Shown piece by piece: positions 26,005 through 33,756 of a stretch of 64,000 bases of DNA; the first letter of the stretch is position 1, and the number at the start of each line of letters is the position of its first letter. The notes beneath the pieces are model-generated. The model was given only the letters and a program-made list of their open reading frames with translations, was not told the origin of the DNA and did not search any database. Both the position numbers and the translations under genes were made by a program. Origin of the DNA: UBA6059 sp964351595. GTDB lineage: Bacteria; Bacteroidota; Bacteroidia; Cytophagales; Cyclobacteriaceae. The DNA lies in NCBI GenBank assembly GCA_964351595.1, contig CAYGOT010000011.1:35337-99336 (forward strand). The letters run 5' to 3'.

Positions 26005-27897
26005 TTATTGAACTTTGAAAAGTACATCGTCATCCAATACCTCCTCACCATCAGCAAAGCAAACTTCTGCGATAGTACCGGACTGATCAGATTTTACAGC
26101 ATTGATCACTTTCATTGACTCGATGTAGCACACCACATCACCTGATTGGATGCTATCGCCAACCTTCTTGGCCTGCTCTCCGCCCTCCTTCGTAAAGAAG
26201 ACTTTGCCCTCTAACGGAGCAAGGATTTCGTTCAATTCACCGGAAGCGGCCACTGGTGCCGGACTTGTGGTTGCACCACCGTTCGGTGATAGTGCGGGCG
26301 CAGCTGATGCCTCATCTCCATAAGATATGTGCACCTTAAACTGCTCACCATTCACGTCGATATTTAATGACTTAGGTTGAGCACTTACTGCCGGTGTTGA
26401 CGCGGCTGGTGGTGCGCTAGCCGTCGGCGCAGCAGCGGCTCCCTTCTTCTTGGCAAGATCCGCCTCAAAGCTTTCTTTGGCTTTCCCGGACTTGTAATCA
26501 ATATACTGGGTGGTATGCATGGCGTACTCCAGCAGTTCTTCGTCATCTTCACCAGTGTCCCAGCCCTTCTCTGCCATCTCTTTGCGCATATCATCCAGCG
26601 CATCCGGATACAGATCCTGTGGATCTCCTTCAAAAAACTCTCTTCCTTGCTCTTTGGCCAGGGTGACCAACTCGTCGGATAGCTTTCCGGGTATGCGACC
26701 TGACTTACCTAACATCATGTCCCATGTATTGTCATCAAGTAATGACCAGCGCTCTTTGCCTTTCATTTTCTGCATCACATTGATGAGCGCAGCATTCTTT
26801 ACGTATTGGCTATATGGGGTAACGAGCGGTGGATAGCCCATCATCGGCCACACTTCCTCCACTTCATCAAAAAGCCCAATGAGCAGTTCGTCCTGAGTCA
26901 CTTCAGGCTTACCATTCTTAGCCATCCATTTGTTGAGGCTGGTCAGGTTGTTTTCAAGGTCAGACATCAATGAGCCCATCATGCCACCCGGTAGACCGGG
27001 AGCGATCAGGAGCGAGTTCATCAGTCGATTGCGAGGGTTGATATAGTACCCTAAAAAGTCATCGATGAATTCCTGTGTCAATGAACGCACCTGCATGTAG
27101 GCTTTCATGTTAATGTCAGGTACAGAAAAACCTGCGTCACGTAGCATCTCATGAACGGTCAGCAGATCAGCATGCACCGTACCCCATGACAATGGCTCCA
27201 TCGCCACATCAATGATATCAGCACCATTGCGTGCGGCTTCTAAGGAAGAGGCAACAGAAAAACCCGGTCCCGAATGGCCATGATACTGCACCAAAATGTT
27301 TTTGTTGATTGCTTTGACACCAGCAACGATTTTGCCTACCGAAACGGGGCGCCCAATGCCCGCCATGTCCTTAATGGCAATCTCCTGTGCCCCCATGTCG
27401 ATCAACTCGCCGGCCATGCGCACGAAATAGTCGACATCATGGATCTTAGAGTAGGTAATACAAAGCGCTCCCTGCGAAATCATACCACCCTCTTTGGCAT
27501 AGTCTATCGATAGCTTAAGGTTGCGCGTATCGTTGAGACCGTCAAAAGAGCGAGAGATATCCGTCCCCTGCTTCTTTTTTACTTTGAACATAAGCTTGCG
27601 CACATCCTTGGGTACTGGGAACATCCTCAGGCCATTGAGTCCGCGCTCAAGCATCTGTGTTTGGATACCGGCATCATTAAACGGCTGAGTCCATTCACGG
27701 ACTGACTTGTTGGGGTTCTCCCCATAGAGCAGGTTGATCTGCTCAAAGCCTCCTCCGTTGGTCTCTACTCTACTCCAGCATCCCATGTCCACGATGGGCT
27801 GAGCTACTCTATTCAATTGATCCACACGCGGCATGTACTTACCAGAAGACTGCCACATGTCACGATATACCAAACAAAGTCCTATTTCTTTTGCCAT
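26005..27897 (-). CDS. oadA: oxaloacetate decarboxylase subunit alpha (carboxyltransferase with biotin domain)
   Basis: A 630-residue protein. The TIM-barrel carboxyltransferase domain has a metal site at D13, H206 and H208 (QYHGHSG) and the carbamylation-type Lys K176 (AIKDMAGIG). It is followed by the PYC_OADA conserved region, an Ala/Pro-rich linker (about 485-515), and a C-terminal biotinyl domain with acceptor K596 in ESMKV. The usual motif is AMKM or AMKL; the Ser and Val here are atypical for Bacteria but seen in Bacteroidota. It transfers CO2 from oxaloacetate (possibly pyruvate carboxylase-type chemistry in reverse) to biotin, for OadB to release. No biotin carboxylase gene is adjacent, which supports decarboxylase over carboxylase. 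Confidence 0.92.
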   Translation of the reverse strand: MAKEIGLCLVYRDMWQSSGKYMPRVDQLNRVAQPIVDMGCWSRVETNGGGFEQINLLYGENPNKSVREWTQPFNDAGIQTQMLERGLNGLRMFPVPKDVRKLMFKVKKKQGTDISRSFDGLNDTRNLKLSIDYAKEGGMISQGALCITYSKIHDVDYFVRMAGELIDMGAQEIAIKDMAGIGRPVSVGKIVAGVKAINKNILVQYHGHSGPGFSVASSLEAARNGADIIDVAMEPLSWGTVHADLLTVHEMLRDAGFSVPDINMKAYMQVRSLTQEFIDDFLGYYINPRNRLMNSLLIAPGLPGGMMGSLMSDLENNLTSLNKWMAKNGKPEVTQDELLIGLFDEVEEVWPMMGYPPLVTPYSQYVKNAALINVMQKMKGKERWSLLDDNTWDMMLGKSGRIPGKLSDELVTLAKEQGREFFEGDPQDLYPDALDDMRKEMAEKGWDTGEDDEELLEYAMHTTQYIDYKSGKAKESFEADLAKKKGAAAAPTASAPPAASTPAVSAQPKSLNIDVNGEQFKVHISYGDEASAAPALSPNGGATTSPAPVAASGELNEILAPLEGKVFFTKEGGEQAKKVGDSIQSGDVVCYIESMKVINAVKSDQSGTIAEVCFADGEEVLDDDVLFKVQ

Positions 27898-27901
27898 TAT
27901 A

Positions 27902-28165
27902 TTAGTTGTCTATCTTTTCTATTTTGGTGATTTTCCCCTGGCCAAAGGTGACATGATCCACAGCAGCCGTGATGGCAGCTACTTTGCTGGGATTCATACC
28001 ACTGGTCCGGGCGGGGGCACTGGTGGGTTTCTTGATTTCTTCCGGTAGGGAATTGACGAATCTAATCAGCAGCTTGCCGACACCCACCACAAGCGTGAGC
28101 ACCACAAAGACGGTGATCATACCAATACCCAGAAGATTTAATGCAGTTGATAATTCTGAAGTCAT
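27902..28165 (-). CDS. oadG: oxaloacetate decarboxylase subunit gamma
   Basis: An 87-residue protein with one N-terminal membrane helix (about 8-36, GIGMITVFVVLTLVVGVGKLLIRF), then a short hydrophilic tail including ...AAITAAVDHVTFGQGKITKI. That size, topology and AAI.AAV tail motif fit OadG, which anchors alpha to beta and in some enzymes binds Zn2+. It is the first gene of the operon and sits 4 bases before oadA. Confidence 0.85.
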   Translation of the reverse strand: MTSELSTALNLLGIGMITVFVVLTLVVGVGKLLIRFVNSLPEEIKKPTSAPARTSGMNPSKVAAITAAVDHVTFGQGKITKIEKIDN

Positions 28166-28192
28166 CTAATAGAAGTGAGTCTCAAAAGTTAT

Positions 28193-28200
28193 CAAAAATA
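28193..28200 (-). promoter_or_regulatory. candidate -7 promoter box of the oad operon
   Basis: On the minus strand this reads TATTTTTG, an exact match to the Bacteroidota -7 consensus TAnnTTTG, 27 bases before the oadG start. About 20 bases upstream is TTTA, a three-of-four match to the -33 TTTG box. Matches of this length can occur by chance. Confidence 0.35.
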
Positions 28201-28317
28201 CTTTAATAAGGAAGTATAAAGCTATGACGAGCATCAGCACTTTGTGACAGGCATGTCATGAGGGATAGGCGGTCTCTCAAAAAATAGCTAATCTTGTGCC
28301 TCGTCTAAAGTACCCTA

Positions 28318-29484
28318 ATGAAGCTTATTGCAGTATCTAACGCCCAACATGAGCGTCAATTCATAGCGCTCCCTGTTGCTCTTTACAAAAATGAACCCAA
28401 TTGGATTCGTCCTCTGGACAAAGACATCAACGCTGTATTTGACAAAGAAAAGAATAAGACTTTTAGACACGGTGAGATTGCCAGGTGGCTACTCGAAGAT
28501 GACAAGGGACAAATAATTGGCCGCATAGCTGCTTTTGTCAATCAAAAGACCGCCGAAAAGGACAATAAACAGCCAACAGGTGGCTGTGGGTTCTTTGAGT
28601 GTATCAACGATCAGGCCGCTGCTAATCTCCTCTTCGATCAAGCGCGGGACTGGCTAAAGGAGCGCGGTATGGAGGCCATGGATGGTCCGATCAACTTTGG
28701 AGACAGAGATCGCTGGTGGGGATGTCTTGTAGATGGCTATGAGATCGAGCCCAACTATCAATGTAACTACAATTTTCCCTATTATCACGAGCTGTTTGAG
28801 GGCTATGGCTTTGAAGTTTACTTTAAGCAATTCACCTTCATTCGAAATACTTTTGACCCGTTTCATCCACGGATCATGCAAAAAGCAGACATCCTCAACA
28901 AGGATCCGGATTACCACTTTGAGCACCTGAGGCTAAAGAATCTTCCCAAGTACACAGAGGATTTTCGTTTGGTGTATAACAAGGCATGGGCCAATCATGA
29001 TGGCGTACCGGAAATGTCTGAAGAGCAATCCAAGGCCATCATGAAGTCGATGAAACCGATCATCGATGAGAAAATTATATGGTTTGCCTACTACAAGGGT
29101 GACCCTGTTGCCTTCTATATCAACCTACCGGAAGTGAATCAGATCTTCAAGCATGTCAATGGCAAGCTTGATTGGATCGGCAAGCTTAAGTTCGTCTGGC
29201 ACAAGTGGCGTAAGACCAACAAAAAGATGCTCGGTCTGGTGTTTGGTGTGGCTCCTGAGCACCAGGGCAAAGGCCTTGATGGCGCATTAGTGATGGCTAC
29301 CGCCCAAATGGTGCAGAAAGACTATAAGCGCTATCCAAAGCTTGAAATGAACTGGATTGGGGACTTCAACCGAAAGATGATACTCGTCGTAAAGCAAGTA
29401 GGTGGTGAGATCGGCAAGACCCATCATACCTATCGCTATCTATTTGATAGAAGTGTGGAGTTTGAGCGGATGCCAATTAAATAA
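28318..29484 (+). CDS. GNAT-like N-acetyltransferase family protein, conserved in Bacteroidota
   Basis: A 388-residue soluble protein. It begins with a segment typical of a Bacteroidota family (LPVALYKNEPNWIRPLDKDI ... FRHGEIARWLLEDD). The C-terminal half contains an acetyltransferase-like pyrophosphate loop, VFGVAPEHQGKGLDGAL (V-x-P-x-x-Q-G-x-G), characteristic of GNAT acetyl-CoA binding. The total length is about twice a simple GNAT domain, suggesting a tandem or extended fold. Substrate unknown. The next gene begins six bases after its stop, so the two are likely one operon. Confidence 0.75.
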   Translation: MKLIAVSNAQHERQFIALPVALYKNEPNWIRPLDKDINAVFDKEKNKTFRHGEIARWLLEDDKGQIIGRIAAFVNQKTAEKDNKQPTGGCGFFECINDQAAANLLFDQARDWLKERGMEAMDGPINFGDRDRWWGCLVDGYEIEPNYQCNYNFPYYHELFEGYGFEVYFKQFTFIRNTFDPFHPRIMQKADILNKDPDYHFEHLRLKNLPKYTEDFRLVYNKAWANHDGVPEMSEEQSKAIMKSMKPIIDEKIIWFAYYKGDPVAFYINLPEVNQIFKHVNGKLDWIGKLKFVWHKWRKTNKKMLGLVFGVAPEHQGKGLDGALVMATAQMVQKDYKRYPKLEMNWIGDFNRKMILVVKQVGGEIGKTHHTYRYLFDRSVEFERMPIK

Positions 29485-29490
29485 TAAAAG

Positions 29491-30171
29491 ATGAGCCTCA
29501 AAGTAATCATCACAGGAGCGTCAGGAATGGTAGGGAAAGGTGTCCTTCTGGAATGCCTTGATCATCAGGATGTCTCGGAGGTGCTGTCCATCGGGAGAAC
29601 TCCTCTTGAGCTGGATCATCCAAAACTCAAAGAGCTAATCATCACAGATTTTCTGGATTACTCAACCGTTGAAGATCAGCTCAAAGGCTATGATGCCTGC
29701 TACCTGTGCATGGGGGTCAGCGCTGGTGGGTTGACCGAAGAAAAGTATCGAGAACTTACTTATGACTATACTTTGAGCTTAGCTAAGACCCTACTCAGGC
29801 TCAATGCTAACATGACCTGTACCTATGTCTCGGGTGAGGGAACGGACTCCACCGAGAAGGGTCGGGTAATGTGGGCACGGGTGAAGGGTAAGACAGAAAA
29901 TGAACTGCTAAACCTTGGCTTTAAAAGAGCCTTTATGTTCAGGCCAGGAATCATTATCCCACTAAAAGGCATCAAGTCCAAAACCAGACTATACCAATTT
30001 TTCTATGACTACTTCATGTGGCTGGCAAAACTCATGAAAGTGCTTTCACCCAATAGCGTGGTTAACACCACCCAACTGGGTCTGGCCATGATCAATGTTA
30101 CCAAAAGCAGTTTCGAAAGTACTGTGCTAAGACCCAGGGACATTCTGGAAATGGCTGACTACTCTTCCTGA
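29491..30171 (+). CDS. NAD(P)-binding epimerase/dehydratase-like protein
   Basis: A 226-residue Rossmann protein of the atypical SDR type: glycine motif TGASGMVGKGVLLE (residues 8-21), then LSIGRTPLELDHPKL, CYLCMGVSAGG and a YVSGEGTDSTEKG stretch with the Ser/Thr position of the active site. The region where the Tyr-x-x-x-Lys would lie reads ARVKGKTENELL, so a Lys is present but not the Tyr. It resembles YwnB/'NAD-dependent epimerase' small proteins. Its 3' end faces the MITE. Confidence 0.75.
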   Translation: MSLKVIITGASGMVGKGVLLECLDHQDVSEVLSIGRTPLELDHPKLKELIITDFLDYSTVEDQLKGYDACYLCMGVSAGGLTEEKYRELTYDYTLSLAKTLLRLNANMTCTYVSGEGTDSTEKGRVMWARVKGKTENELLNLGFKRAFMFRPGIIIPLKGIKSKTRLYQFFYDYFMWLAKLMKVLSPNSVVNTTQLGLAMINVTKSSFESTVLRPRDILEMADYSS

Positions 30172-30204
30172 GGCTCGATGTAGTTAGCTTTAGAGTCTTA
30201 AGAA

Positions 30205-30408
30205 GGGGCTGTGCAATAAGTCCAACCACTTTAAAAATCACAGAATTTTCTTTTGCTTGACATCTCAAATACACCCCTATAATCCCCTCAAGGGGATAAA
30301 TTCCGCCCTTGAGGCCGACCTGGAAGGGCGGTTAGGTGGGTGTTGCCCTGTAGTATGCAGAAGATTATTTTACCCAGTGTGAGCTTAAACGACTTATTGC
30401 ACAGCCCC
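30205..30408. mobile_element. 204-bp MITE with perfect 18-bp terminal inverted repeats
   Basis: GGGGCTGTGCAATAAGTC at 30205-30222 is the exact reverse complement of the sequence at 30391-30408. There is no open frame inside. The interior holds nested palindromes: ATCCCCT/AGGGGAT at 30282-30297 and CCGCCCTT/AAGGGCGG at 30303-30331, within a larger imperfect inverted repeat (ACACCCCTATAATCCCC and its partner GGCGGTTAGGTGGGTGT). The ends resemble those of IS5- or IS1182-like elements, so a transposase in trans could have moved it. I see no target-site duplication beside the ends. It lies between two convergent genes, 33 bases after one stop and 11 before the other, and may act as a bidirectional terminator. 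Confidence 0.8.
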
Positions 30409-30419
30409 GTGTGGTGGCT

Positions 30420-31865
30420 CTATCCCAAATCCCAGATCACATCAATCAGAAAATAGCTGACCAGAGTAATAAGAATGATGGACAGGATATTGAGCCAAAA
30501 ACCTGCTCTCATCATATCAGGAATTCTCAATACCCCAGCACCGAAGACTACTGCATTAGGAGGTGTTGCGACTGGCAGCATGAAAGCACATGAGGCCGCT
30601 AGTGTCGCCGGTACCATGAGTATCAGTGGGTGAAGTCCAAAAGAACTTGCCATGGGCGCCAATATGGGCAGTATCATCGCTGTAGTAGCAAGGTTCGAGG
30701 TGATTTCCGTTAGGAAGTTCATCGACAATACGATAATGAAGATGATGGCCCAGATAGGGAAGCCATCGATGACATTGAGCTGATTACCCAGATATTCTGC
30801 TAAGCCACTAGCCTGAAAACCCTCGGCAATGGCCATGCCACCACCAAAAAGAATGATAATACCCCATGGGAGCTTTTTGGCATCCTCCCAATCGATCAGC
30901 GGCTTACCCTCAGATTTGGAGAGAATAAGAAACAGAGCCATAGCACCTGTGAGCGCTATCACAGTATCATCTACTCCCGGTAGGTAGGGCGTGATCAGGT
31001 AGCTCCGGGTAATCCACGCAAGTGCGGTGAGTACAAATACAATCAAAATGCTCTTCTCCTCCGCACCTACCTTGCCAAGTGTCTTCAACTGCTCATTGAT
31101 CTCCGTCATGCCGCCCGGAAATGATTTGTTGGTGACTTTAAACGCCTTACGAGTCAGGTAGAGCCAGCATATGACTAATAGCGAAAGGGAGACAGGAAGG
31201 CCTATTTTCAACCAATCCAAAAATGTGATCTCCTTGCCATACATCTCCGTGTAGATCCCAGCTAAAACCAGATTAGGGGGAGTCCCGATCAAGGTACCCA
31301 AGCCGCCAATGGAAGCGCTATAGGCTATGGCCAACAGCAACGCCTTGCCAAACCGCTCTGCCTCACCGGGATCGGAGAGTTTGTTGTCTTTGAATGTGGA
31401 GATGATCGCCATTCCGATAGGCAGCATCATCACAGCTGTGGCAGTATTGGATATCCACATGGAGAGAAACGCCGTGGCGATCATGAAGCCCAAAACGATA
31501 TTGCTGAGCTTAGAACCCACCGCCTTGATTACCGATAGGGCGATACGACGATGGAGGTTATATTTTTCGATAGCTATCGCAATGATGAATCCACCCATGT
31601 AGAGGAAAACATAGCGATGACCATAGGAAGCTGTTGTAGCCTGGACCGGCAGTCCTCCGGTCAGTGGAAAAAGTATGATCGGCAGCAAAGCTGTTGCTGC
31701 AATCGGAATAACCTCCGTGACCCACCATATACCAATCCATACTGTCGCCGCAAGTACAGCATTAGCAGCAGGAGGCATACCCTCAGGTCTGAAAAAGAGC
31801 AAAATCAATGTGAATGCTGCCGGGCCCGAGATCAGGCCAATTAACTTGGATGGGGTCTTAATCAT
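30420..31865 (-). CDS. SLC13/DASS-family sodium:anion (dicarboxylate) symporter
   Basis: A 481-residue polytopic transporter with the two SNT-type motifs of the DASS family: MWISNTATAVMMLPIG in the first half and a TEITSNLATTAMILPIL segment in the second. These two helical hairpins form the Na+ and carboxylate sites of VcINDY-like carriers. Expected cargo is a C4-dicarboxylate or similar anion (sulfate is an alternative) driven by Na+. I chose the ATG at 31865 (MIKTPSKLIGLISGP); the frame continues 40 residues further upstream but that part is hydrophilic and without family character. It would use the Na+ gradient made by the nearby decarboxylase pump. Confidence 0.87.
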   Translation of the reverse strand: MIKTPSKLIGLISGPAAFTLILLFFRPEGMPPAANAVLAATVWIGIWWVTEVIPIAATALLPIILFPLTGGLPVQATTASYGHRYVFLYMGGFIIAIAIEKYNLHRRIALSVIKAVGSKLSNIVLGFMIATAFLSMWISNTATAVMMLPIGMAIISTFKDNKLSDPGEAERFGKALLLAIAYSASIGGLGTLIGTPPNLVLAGIYTEMYGKEITFLDWLKIGLPVSLSLLVICWLYLTRKAFKVTNKSFPGGMTEINEQLKTLGKVGAEEKSILIVFVLTALAWITRSYLITPYLPGVDDTVIALTGAMALFLILSKSEGKPLIDWEDAKKLPWGIIILFGGGMAIAEGFQASGLAEYLGNQLNVIDGFPIWAIIFIIVLSMNFLTEITSNLATTAMILPILAPMASSFGLHPLILMVPATLAASCAFMLPVATPPNAVVFGAGVLRIPDMMRAGFWLNILSIILITLVSYFLIDVIWDLG

Positions 31866-32010
31866 TGGACAAACTGTAGAATCCCAAATAAAGGCAAAAG
31901 TCCTGACTTGACGCGCCGCATCAGAAGGTTGCTTTATGAGCGGTCTTTCATTTATGGTGGGTTTGCTGACTACCGCAATTTGCAATCCACTAAATACTTC
32001 TGTACATTTA

Positions 32011-32030
32011 TCGAATGAACGTTCGGTCGA
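32011..32030 (+). promoter_or_regulatory. TetR-type operator palindrome
   Basis: TCGA-nn-GAACGTTC-nn-TCGA: 16 of 20 positions are self-complementary around the centre of GAACGTTC. It lies immediately before the TetR-family gene and covers the earliest possible ATG (32015), as expected for an autoregulated repressor. It could control the operon running to 35913 and perhaps the divergent symporter gene. Confidence 0.6.
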
Positions 32031-32032
32031 AC

Positions 32033-32617
32033 ATGGTTGCTAACCCTGATAAGCGCATTCAGATCATGGAAAGTGCCATTACATTATTCGTGACTCAGGG
32101 TTTTCAACAGACCTCAATGGCTCAGTTATCTAAATCATCGGGAATCGCCATAGGTACCATGTACCACTACTTTAAAGGTAAGGACGAGTTAATAGGGCAA
32201 ACCTATCTCTATGTCACCAAGCGGTTTGGAGCGTTCGTCACGATCAGTGAGGCTGAAACTAAACTGTCTTTCAAAGATCGCTTTCATCTTGTTTGGGTAA
32301 GGGCTTATACATTCTATGTTGATCACCCCAATTATTTCTTCTTCAAGGATACCCTCAACTATTCTCCGTTGGTATCACAAGAGCTGAAGGAAGAAGGAAG
32401 CCAATATTACCAAGCGTCCATGGATCTCATTATTGAGGGCATTGAACAAAAGATTTTCGCGAGCAACAATCCGGTCGTTTTGCTTAGATGGATTTATAAC
32501 TCCATCATTACTCCCACTCAAATTACACTCAACAGGGAACTTGAAATGACAAGTGAGCTACTCGATGAGTTTTTCGAAATGACCTGGAGAAGCATCATAA
32601 ATCAGGAATCGACCTAA
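32033..32617 (+). CDS. TetR-family transcriptional regulator
   Basis: A 194-residue regulator. The N-terminal TetR helix-turn-helix is clear: IMESAITLFVTQGFQQTSMAQLSKSSGIAIGTMYHYFKGKDEL. The C-terminal ligand domain is divergent and rich in aromatic residues (YVDHPNYFFFKDTLNYSPL). I prefer the ATG at 32033 because the ATG at 32015, six codons earlier, falls inside the operator palindrome; both are possible. The gene precedes a cytochrome and two molybdenum-hydroxylase subunits in the same direction with a 16-base gap, so it likely represses them until an aromatic or aldehyde substrate is present (inference). Confidence 0.87.
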   Translation: MVANPDKRIQIMESAITLFVTQGFQQTSMAQLSKSSGIAIGTMYHYFKGKDELIGQTYLYVTKRFGAFVTISEAETKLSFKDRFHLVWVRAYTFYVDHPNYFFFKDTLNYSPLVSQELKEEGSQYYQASMDLIIEGIEQKIFASNNPVVLLRWIYNSIITPTQITLNRELEMTSELLDEFFEMTWRSIINQEST

Positions 32618-32633
32618 ATACAACTATCATAAT

Positions 32634-33254
32634 ATGAAAAAATCACTATTTCCGCTCATTGCTGCTGGAATCATGCTGACCAGCATTTCGCTGGTCACCG
32701 CGAGATATGGCCCTGATGAAGACCTCCCGGCCGAGGTTACAGCAGAATCCTCCGAAGTGGTAAACATCGAAGAAGAAAGTGAGATCGCCTTCAATAAAAT
32801 GATGGATGTGCTCACGCATCAGCGTTGCATCAATTGTCACCCCAATGATGACATACCTAAGCAGGGTGAGGACCAGCATCCACACCGCTTTGGGATTACA
32901 CGTGTCAATAGCATGACCGCCACCAACTGCAATACCTGTCATCAGTCTTCTAATAATGATTACTCCGGCGTGCCCGGAGCTCCAGAGTGGGCACTGGCAC
33001 CAGACAAAATGCGTTGGGAAGGCCTCTCAAGAATCGAGATCGCTCAATCGATGATGAACCCCGAGAATAATGGTGGAAGGTCTGCTGAAGATGTCATGCA
33101 TCACCTGACCGAGCATGAACTTGTACTATGGGCCTGGGAGCCTGGTGTAGATGCCGAGGGCAATCCCAGAGAAAAGCCTCCGGTACCTGTGGATGAATAC
33201 GTTTCCGCTGTAAAAAAATGGATTGAGATGGGAGCAGTAATCCCTGAGCAATAG
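32634..33254 (+). CDS. exported diheme c-type cytochrome
   Basis: A 206-residue protein with a signal peptide (about 1-24) and two heme attachment motifs: C65-x-x-C68-H69 (RCINCHP) and C99-x-x-C102-H103 (NCNTCHQ). The wide spacing between hemes and the C-terminal helix (VDEYVSAVKKWIEMGAV) resemble the cytochrome partner annotated with isoquinoline 1-oxidoreductase in Bacteroidota. It would receive electrons from the molybdenum hydroxylase in the periplasm and pass them on to the respiratory chain. The next gene starts 24 bases later. Confidence 0.85.
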   Translation: MKKSLFPLIAAGIMLTSISLVTARYGPDEDLPAEVTAESSEVVNIEEESEIAFNKMMDVLTHQRCINCHPNDDIPKQGEDQHPHRFGITRVNSMTATNCNTCHQSSNNDYSGVPGAPEWALAPDKMRWEGLSRIEIAQSMMNPENNGGRSAEDVMHHLTEHELVLWAWEPGVDAEGNPREKPPVPVDEYVSAVKKWIEMGAVIPEQ

Positions 33255-33278
33255 ACAAAACCACAAAAACGAAGCATT

Positions 33279-33752
33279 ATGATATCATTCACGATAAATG
33301 GCAAAGCCCAAATGGTAGATGTGGAGGGAGACACTCCGCTGCTATGGGTCATTAGAGATATGCTAGACATGAAAGGCACCAAGTTTGGCTGTGGTAAAGC
33401 AGCGTGCGGAGCTTGCACCATCCATGTAGACGGGGAGGCTGTGCGCTCATGTTCTTATGCCGTAAAGTACGCCGAAGGTAAAGAAATCACTACCATCGAA
33501 GGCCTTGGCACTGCCGACAATCCTCATCCTGTGCAGCAGGCCTGGATCGATGAGGTGGTACCCCAATGCGGCTATTGTCAACCGGGATTTATGATGGCTA
33601 CAGCGGCACTCCTCAACAAGAATCCTGATCCAACTGACGAAGACATTGATAAGAATATCATCAATGTCTGCCGCTGTGGCACCTACTATCGCATGCGCAA
33701 AGCCATCAAGAAGGCCGCAGCACTAAACGCCAACTCAATCACTAACTCTTAG
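33279..33752 (+). CDS. [2Fe-2S] subunit of a molybdenum hydroxylase (IorA-like)
   Basis: A 157-residue protein with the two-cluster layout of the xanthine oxidase family. The plant-ferredoxin-like cluster uses C38, C43, C46 and C58 (FGCGKAACGAC...RSC); the second, alpha-helical domain uses C97, C100, C131 and C133 (QCGYCQPG...VCRCG). It relays electrons from molybdopterin to the cytochrome. Length and order match the small subunit of isoquinoline-1-oxidoreductase-type enzymes. It has no export signal and is probably carried across by the Tat signal of the partner. Confidence 0.9.
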   Translation: MISFTINGKAQMVDVEGDTPLLWVIRDMLDMKGTKFGCGKAACGACTIHVDGEAVRSCSYAVKYAEGKEITTIEGLGTADNPHPVQQAWIDEVVPQCGYCQPGFMMATAALLNKNPDPTDEDIDKNIINVCRCGTYYRMRKAIKKAAALNANSITNS

Positions 33753-33756
33753 CATC

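Noticed and set aside
31905..31935. GCAACC on the minus strand upstream of the SLC13 gene as another ECF-like site.
   Set aside because: The downstream box is absent at the required spacing.
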